A stretch of 64,000 nt of DNA. Source: Fasciola hepatica (taxonomy: Eukaryota > Platyhelminthes > Trematoda > Plagiorchiida > Fasciolidae). Positions 57,506 through 64,000 of this stretch are shown here, one piece after another. Every line of letters begins with the position of its first letter. Position 1 is the stretch's first letter. The DNA lies in the NCBI GenBank assembly GCA_948099385.1, contig CANUEZ040000116.1, forward strand, positions 13,579,001 to 13,643,000. Direction: 5' to 3'. A model generated the notes under the pieces. It was not told the DNA's origin. It searched no databases and worked only from the letters and a program-made list of their open reading frames with translations. The position numbers and the translations under genes were made by a program.

Positions 57506-59461
57506 GCCTGTGTTCTCTGCGATGGGACTCGGGGTTCGTTTATCTGCTAGTCACTCGATTACGGGACGGCAACCCTGTATAACCTTTGAGTTTTGAATGT
57601 GCTTGTGGAATTCGGGTAGTCGTGCCCTACTCCGTTCAGAATATGCAATAGCACAGCTAACTTTGGTACTTCGTTTATTGGTAAGCCCGTAAGGGGAAAA
57701 TCAGTCCCCAGGCCGGTAAGCAAGCGAATAAGTTAGAGTTACGTGTTAGCGTAAACTTAATCCGAATGTACTTTCTGGTCAGGCCAAGCACGGGCTTTCG
57801 ATACATGACCATATCTGATTGGTCAACATAGACCGGGATGAGGCATGACTAGTATCAACACCCTTCATATGATTACAGTTGCGCGTCCATGTAGGTGAGG
57901 CATATGGATCGATGGACCTCGGAGTATACGTGCGTGTTTAAGTTTGCTTTTGTATATGCAATTCACCGCTTGAATCGATCGCAGCAGCAGCCTGATTGGC
58001 CGGCAAGTGATCTTCACTGCTCTCTGTTTTTTGAACCCCACGTATATGCACGACTGCAGTGGTAGGCATTGAAATATCACAAATATTCAGAACTCTTGAC
58101 CTTAGGAAGTTGAGTGGAAAGTCTCGTAAGGCCTAAGTATCCCGCACTGACCAAAACATCTGGCTGCATCAAACTTTATCTTACAATATATGGCCGGTGA
58201 TTGTCGGGTAAGAACCCTGTCCGTCTGATAAGTGCACCGCTGGATCACCATATGCGTGTACTTGGACTCTTAATCACGATAATAACTAGTCCATTGAGTA
58301 AACGGTAACTATGACTACTCCCAAAGTGATGAAAAATTCAATGACAGGTAAATCACATGCGAATATCAAACATATTTAGAGCAACAAACAAGGAACTAAC
58401 GTAACTTGTGTTTCGAATCGAAGTAGTGTGAAAATTAGGGACAATATGACATTGAGAAACGAAGACTCCTTCGGTTAAACTGGCAAATATGACAGTGAAC
58501 TATGAGCCACCTATCTTATAGGGGACGGTACACAAAGTCTTGAACAAGAAATGAATTTGAAAACATCTGACTACACCCGGTAAGGAAACGGTAGCAGTGC
58601 GCAACGGCTTGCTTTTTGCAACCGGTTTCACAAGCATTTTCCAACCGTCTGATGGATGGATTCACTCGAAGACTCGATTGTTCAGTTTACTGATAGCGCA
58701 TACAGTGTTGGCATACAGTGAGCATTTAGAGATAAGCCAAGATGTCCTTATGAATAGCGTGTCCCACGCAAACATGCATTCCGGGTGACCGGAATTCAGT
58801 TTCAATTAGGCAGAATTAGTTAGTGGGACGGGAAGCCGGAATGATTTAGGTAATGGAGAATCCATATCATCATTATCATTGTAGAGCGTTAAACAGTAGG
58901 GCAAGCCCCACAAACCACTGCCTATCTCACCATCTTGCACGTGAAAATAGAAAGTATTAATACACAAGACGGAGAGGGAGTGGATTCACAGTGATGGGAA
59001 AAGAAAAGAACGCCCTGAGAGTCAACACACGGAATACACAGTCTAACTGTACAAACGCACATGGAGCAGTCATTCTGATTCAATAGAATGTGACAACACG
59101 ATCGTCACTGCTCGCGGTTCGCTGCCATATCCTTCAGTGTATCCAACCAGCTGGTAGACGGATCTTTTGGACCCCAACCACGAAGACGTGAAGCACCTAC
59201 CTTTCTTAAATTCGCAGTACATTTTCTCATTCTCCGTTGCCATGTCATCTGTTAACCTCCAATTAGCTTCTTCCATTCCCGAGAGGGAACAGAAAACATG
59301 GCACGGTATGGTAGACGTGTGTTTGTCATACGTAACACGTGCCCCAACCAACGAAGTCTACTAAGCTGGATACACGGTGATAGAACATTCTCTGAACTAG
59401 TACCCAATACTCGATCTCTGACCTCAGCATTTTTCTAGAATTCTTTTGAAATCTTCTCATT

Positions 59462-59548
59462 CGAAACTGCATGCCATGAGCGAGAATCGAACCAACGATT
59501 TTCTGCTCACCTGGCCGTGGCCCTACCAGATTAGCTATCGCCTTAAGA
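59462..59548 (-). repeat. tRNA-derived repeat (SINE-like), first of an inverted pair
   Basis: The reverse strand reads GCGATAGCTAATCTGGTAGG (A box), then about 30 bases, then TTGGTTCGATTCTCGCTC (B box). Confidence 0.55.
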
Positions 59549-59614
59549 CCAATCAGACTGGTACAGCGAAAGTAAATCATTGGATATTTACTTGCGTAAT
59601 TCGCGTCGGACTGG

Positions 59615-59697
59615 CTTTATCGGTATATTTCTTTTGGTAGAGCAATGGGCCGGTAAGTGAAGGTTTGTCGGTTCGATTTCGGCTTGTGGCGTGGGCT
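59615..59697 (+). repeat. tRNA-derived repeat (SINE-like), second of an inverted pair
   Basis: TCTTTTGGTAGAGCAATGGG (weak A box) and GTCGGTTCGATTTCGGCTTG (B box), in opposite orientation to 59462-59548 and only ~70 bases away. Confidence 0.5.
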
Positions 59698-61548
59698 TCT
59701 GGATGCGAACAATTCAGGTGAAATTCACACTAGCTACATCATTTTTAATTATTGTACGGTTTCTTTTCATAAAGCATCGAGGCTTTTAGATAGCCTCGAA
59801 AACTTGTTTGAGGAAATAACTCCCGTTGGTGTTAGCTGGTCAGGCCGAACCACCCAATGTTACATGCTACTGCACGTTCAGCCACGATATCTGGCACCTT
59901 TCTTCTAAAAGCAGCTCTGTCAGGACGAGATCATTCTGGACACACGTGTGGATGATTCTGGATAGTTCCATTTACATTTGGAATATCCCGTTTTATGGCC
60001 ATAAAACAAACACTGAAACTTTCGCTCGCATTTCCGACTCGTTTCGTTTTATACTATAAGTCTAGTTAAACCGGATTGTCAGCTAAATGTGGTGTATCAA
60101 GATTGTCTGTACGAAAGAGGAGATTTAAGAGAGGGCTTACAAATAATGCTTTACGTGTTACTGAGATTTTATCGATGTGTTGTTTCGCTATTTTTTGTAC
60201 GATTCACCAGTAGTAATAGCTCAAAGAGACCCGTATGGGTACCGAAGGAGTCACACAAGATTTATGGTCGCACGCTTCTCAAATATTCAAGTCGGTACCT
60301 GTACTACAGGGACATCTCTTAGTCATTACTCGTTAACTGAGAGAACGTATAATTTGGAAAGTTTTATTACTAACAAACAAGTCATAGTACAAACTGGGAT
60401 CCATTTAATGGCGTTTCGAAAATCACATGGCTATCGTCCATTAGAGCATATATACACACATTCGAGTGAGTTGTACAGGATACATCCGGCTGATCACCAT
60501 TTATGCTTGCTAATGGTTGATTAAATGAACAAGTAATTTTGCCAGTTCCTAGTTTTTATACGGTATGGATATGTCAGCATCTAGGCGGGACGATAGCCAC
60601 TCGAGCACCGATGACCAAGTCCATCTGCTAATTATGTGTATGAGAAATTCCCTGCTTGAGTAATTACACTAACAGGCCCGTTACGTGCCATTTTGTTTTC
60701 TGTTTACGCGAACCAAGTTAAACAAAGTCACGTGGAAATGAGAAACTATCGCAATGTCGTGTTCACCAGTTCTATGTGATGAAGTAAGCGAATTTAAACT
60801 TGTACGGCATTATCGATTGGCCGATTGGCCAGCGGTAGACAAACGCGCAGTAGCCCAGACCCCGCGTGTTTTCCGCTCAAACCAAAATTAGTACAAGAGC
60901 AAAGAAATGGGCACTTAGGAACGAGAGATGATTAGTATCACTTAGAATTAGTGTCGGTTATAAAGTAAATTACATACAGGTGTATCTGATCACAAAGTTG
61001 ACTGGGGTTATGTTATGGAGACCAAAGACATTGCTAAAGAATAGCGGCCAATCGGCCTTCAGAAAGGTTACCTGCGATAACCGAAAAGTTCGGGAAGCAC
61101 CGTCGTTTCCGATAACGCTCACATATAGCATACCACACAACGCGTCTTTTTTCGATTCACTGAGTCGACTTTGATTCCTAAACGTTGTTGGTATTAAATA
61201 TAATCAAATCGAATGGCGTGGAAGATTTTCCTAAAATTTTCTTCCTTCTAGTTTAAAAATGCTTACGATAAACGGTGACTAATGGGAACTGAAATGAGGC
61301 GTATTTTAAGGGTTAAATTTTGCACGTTGGTAGATAAACCAAATAGTAACTAACCATGACACTGATCAGCATCATAGTGATTGGATTACTATAGAAATAA
61401 AAGTGACGCATAAAACTCCATATCGAGTTTCGGTATGATTGTTCGATTCTTGCACATGTTAAAATGTATTGTTCACTTATGATAGTCCCCCTTTTCATGA
61501 GAAAGAATTGAAACTTCAGTCAAAATTCAACATCAACATTATCAACAA

Positions 61549-61628
<80 letters not shown>
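61549..61628. repeat. (ATC)n microsatellite in an intron
   Basis: Over 25 uninterrupted ATC units starting 74 bases inside the intron that follows the S6 exon (donor at 61701). Poly-Ile open frames here are artefacts. Confidence 0.95.
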
Positions 61629-61701
61629 ACAACATCATCCGAATCGTCCTCCATTATTTCCATGAATTTCATAATAATATGATACGCAGTCGTTTACTCA
61701 C

Positions 61702-61796
61702 CGCTCACCATGCATCGTCTCGTATCGTTCGCTGGCCACAGTATTGTTAGTGCTGAACATGCGAATCAGTTCCGGGATAAAACTTGCCGAGACACA
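61702..61796 (-). CDS. slo: Slo channel exon: end of S6 and S6-RCK1 linker
   Basis: The exon starts after an AG acceptor (AAACACAG) and ends at a GTGAGT donor. It gives 31 codons plus CG. The start (CVSASFIPELI) matches the BK S6 end AS(Y/F)(V/I)PE(I/L)I. The rest (SERYETMHGE) corresponds to the linker before RCK1. Joining CG to the C of the next exon makes Arg, giving ...GER-HVLVCG, as in BK where a basic residue precedes HIVVCG. The linker is close to the usual length (about 26 against 25 residues), but the basic RKK cluster that follows S6 in BK is absent (TNNTV region instead). The exon starts in phase 0, so the pore exon to the right must end in phase 0. It was not found up to 64000. Confidence 0.87.
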
Positions 61797-62545
61797 CTGT
61801 GTTTGATGTGATTGAGATTCAGAAAATGGGATTTGTAAGAGAATTAGGAATACTCCTGCTCTTTTTATTTTACCTGTACATTAAATGTCTTGTTGAGTTA
61901 TTTACAATGCGACAAATGCGCAAGTATTTCTATTTACTTAAGGTTATAGTTAATATTGAAATTTTTCATCAATAGTCTATTATAATTGTATCTATGTACC
62001 GGATCTGTGTTCCAACTGTGTTGGAAATCCTCGCAATGGCATACTCATTGGTTTCTAACGCGTACTGGAATTAGTTGTGTCCAGTTGTTCATTTCACACA
62101 CACAAACACACAGAAAGCTAACACCGAAATATTCTCACTGTCATCTATCCGAAAGATAGTCCAGGTGAGTGGCTATCGATTGAGCCATCAACCGGATCGA
62201 TTGGACCAAACGAACGGGAATGGTAATCAAAAGAATCAGCCTAATAGTAGCGGGCACCTGGCCAAAACGGAGTGGAAATACTCAAGCAGCCCGAGGATCG
62301 ATGTTGCTAGGTTGCGGTTTGGAAAAGAAGCTTTATAAACGGTTGTACACAAGTGACCGACGGAACTTGTTTGGTTTCCGAAATACAAGTGTTCCTCACC
62401 CGTCTTGCCTTCTTTGTTACAGTATGGTATTCCGTATACTCATTTGATGTGCTTTCCATCTTGCATTCAGAAGCAACGACTCGATCATTTTGTGTTTGAC
62501 GAGTTGTTTACATCCAGAGCGAGTGACGTATGGTGTAGCACCTGA

Positions 62546-62546
<1 letters not shown>

Positions 62547-62634
<88 letters not shown>
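62547..62634. repeat. (TA)n microsatellite, 88 bases
   Basis: Uninterrupted TA. Tyr-Ile frames on both strands are artefacts. Confidence 0.95.
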
Positions 62635-62635
<1 letters not shown>

Positions 62636-64000
62636 CAGGCATGCAACTATTGGCAGGTGAAGTACTGACCAATCATAAAACATCCACGCTACTTCTGCAT
62701 GATCTAGATATCAGGGCTCGGCTTCTCCTTATTGGCTGGATAACGGAAATGAAGTGATAGCGCACTGGGTCGAGTGCTGTAGCATTTGAATCATCTCAAC
62801 TCGACTCATCGTCCTTCATTTCAGGTTCAAGTTTTACATCAAATGAGCTGTATACGATTTGCAGATGATGAAGATCGTCCCAAACAAGCATGAAAGAGCT
62901 GTTTGGCCGTAGCGAATTGTCGAATTTACGGGATAATAGCTTGCCCCGTTCAATGAAGCGTGGAACTTATCCAGACATAACTGACTTTAGTTTCTGAACT
63001 ACTCACGTCCTTCGAACCAATTCTTATCTGGAAAAGCAAATTGACGTACTTTATATCCATGGATGATTTGTCTAATTCGCGTGTTGCTTGCATCTTGACT
63101 GGTTTCTTTCCGTACTTTTTTGACACTAATGCACAAGCCCAGTGGAACTTAGTGTCACGTAGCTACGGGTGCATCATAAAGAGGAAAGCGGTTCACTGTG
63201 ATTGTGATTGTTGTAGGGAGAACATCTACAACTGGTCACTTCCAGCTTCCCTATGGACTGTACGAGTGAGCACGTATGTGTTTTATGGTGATCCGTTAGA
63301 AAGCGCACGAACGAGAGAGATCCTTCGCACAGAATAGCTAAGTAGAGTGGATCGAAGATGATCTTAGGCCAAGGCGAGCGTGGAAATGTTTAATCGAAGG
63401 CATTGCAAATCGCTCCAGGGACACTTTCAAATCCCGTAAAACGATGTGACCTAATCAGAGCAGCCGTCTAACATGATTGATTAGTGATGCCATTATGATT
63501 GTACACATAAACACAAGACTAATACACACACGCACCCTAGTTTAGGTCACTAACTGGAACCAGCCAGTTTTGCAAACGCCTCCTTAAATGATTACAAGTG
63601 TTCCGCTGGATGTGATTGTGATTTATACTTGAATAAAGTCCATTACCCGTCAACACAAAACTTTAATGACGGAGTTTAAAGTGCGTATTACTCTCACGTT
63701 TATTCCTGAAGCATTTGTTTATATAGGAACAAGATGTAGGGCAGGCAGTTTATTGACCAATAACAGTACTTACTTCATTGACCCAAATCTGAGTTTGTTT
63801 GATTGGTTCGGTTCTGTTCTGACTGGAAGGCACGGCGGTGTGAAGCAACGTATCTCGTAGGTCGACGTTTGAATCGCCACAGCGTGTTGGGCATTATTAT
63901 TTGCAGGCCGATACGTAGTTCCCGCATATTCATCACAGTTTTCCTATTCCTTTTCTTGTTGTTTACCTTTTAGGCCTAACTGCCATTTCATTCAATTCGC
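62635..64000. other. Upstream intron, pore exon not found
   Basis: Read on the minus strand for a GYGD selectivity filter or S6 block in phase 0. None seen. Confidence 0.4.

Larger units (their letters stand above)
57506..61548. other. Intron between the S6 and first RCK1 exons, mostly unrecognised
   Basis: Contains the tRNA-derived pair at 59.5-59.7 kb. A 115-codon plus frame at 60177-60524 (RRSHTRFMVARFSNIQVG inside) has no recognised family and no clear splice borders. It may be chance or a decayed repeat. Confidence 0.4.
2660..61796 (-). other. slo: Gene span: divergent Slo/BK-type potassium channel gene, 5' and 3' ends not seen
   Basis: At least 14 exons on the minus strand encode successive parts of a Slo-family channel in the order known for BK (S6 end, RCK1, linker, RCK2). 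Exons were found by reading open frames, testing for AG/GT borders and checking codon phase between neighbours. Known role of the family: K+ efflux opened by depolarisation and intracellular Ca2+, in nerve and muscle membranes. The protein part seen is about 780 residues. S0-S5 and the selectivity filter were not found and probably lie above 64000. The final exon was not identified. Retroelements fill most introns. Joins 40798-to-31095 and 21438-to-9372 are incomplete. Orthology to Slo1 rather than another Slo paralogue is inferred from RCK motifs only. Confidence 0.9.

Noticed and set aside
59070..59351. GYTEGYGSEP on the minus strand as a potassium-channel selectivity filter
   Set aside because: Wrong order relative to the S6 exon, wrong spacing and no TVGYGD motif.
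60177..60524. 115-codon plus frame as an independent gene
   Set aside because: Length is not beyond chance for this much sequence, and no domain, promoter or splice evidence was seen.
61345..61400. Minus frame NPITMMLISVM as a pore-helix exon
   Set aside because: It lies downstream of the S6 exon in transcription order, so it cannot code the pore. Borders give only 34 bases.
61469..62757. Poly-Ile and Tyr-Ile frames
   Set aside because: Artefacts of (ATC)n and (TA)n microsatellites.
1..64000. Bacterial-type features such as operons, CRISPR arrays, Shine-Dalgarno sites or prophage
   Set aside because: Nothing of the kind is visible. Coding is exon-intron and the repeats are eukaryotic.

Overview
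The window looks like flatworm nuclear DNA, most likely a trematode (fluke). Coding blocks are short, flanked by GT..AG splice sites and spread over kilobases. The introns hold relics of RTE-like, CR1/Jockey-like, Penelope-like and Ty3/Gypsy-like retroelements, tRNA-derived repeats and long microsatellites. One probable intron is only 43 nt. The species cannot be named from this sequence.

The main content is one large minus-strand gene running almost the whole window, from exon 1 seen here (61702-61796) to the last exon recognised (2660-2769). Fourteen exons can be placed with splice sites, and almost all neighbouring exons join with matching codon phase. They encode about 780 residues of a divergent Slo-family (BK, large-conductance calcium-activated) potassium channel: the end of S6, the RCK1 domain, the RCK1-RCK2 linker, and the start and parts of RCK2. 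The voltage sensor and pore are not seen and probably lie beyond the right edge. The last exon or exons lie below 2653 or beyond the left edge. Two joins are unresolved: 40798 to 31095, and 21438 to 9372. The second is where the Ca2+ bowl should be.

Layout from right to left. 61.7-40.8 kb: S6 end, RCK1 and the Cys-rich segment, with a tRNA-like 150-bp inverted-repeat element at 52.2 kb, two copies of a ~0.85-kb direct repeat at 47.4 and 56.7 kb, and tRNA-related repeats. 40.8-31.1 kb: a long intron with two RTE-like LINE copies. 31.1-21.4 kb: linker exon, start of RCK2, two exons of a lineage-specific insert, and the second half of the RCK2 core, with an LTR/gag relic at 22.4-24.0 kb. 21.4-9.3 kb: two tentative exons, a LINE copy, two Penelope-like GIY-YIG relics and a 2.4-kb imperfect palindrome at 11-13.4 kb. 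9.3-2.7 kb: C-terminal RCK2 exons separated by LINE and LTR relics.

Most of the sequence is therefore intron and repeat. The most interesting points are the divergent channel (no RKK ring after S6, a CxxC...CxC segment without the heme-ligand His, an extra ~108-residue insert in RCK2), the palindrome whose arm identity falls off with distance from the centre, and the tRNA-like body enclosed by terminal inverted repeats.
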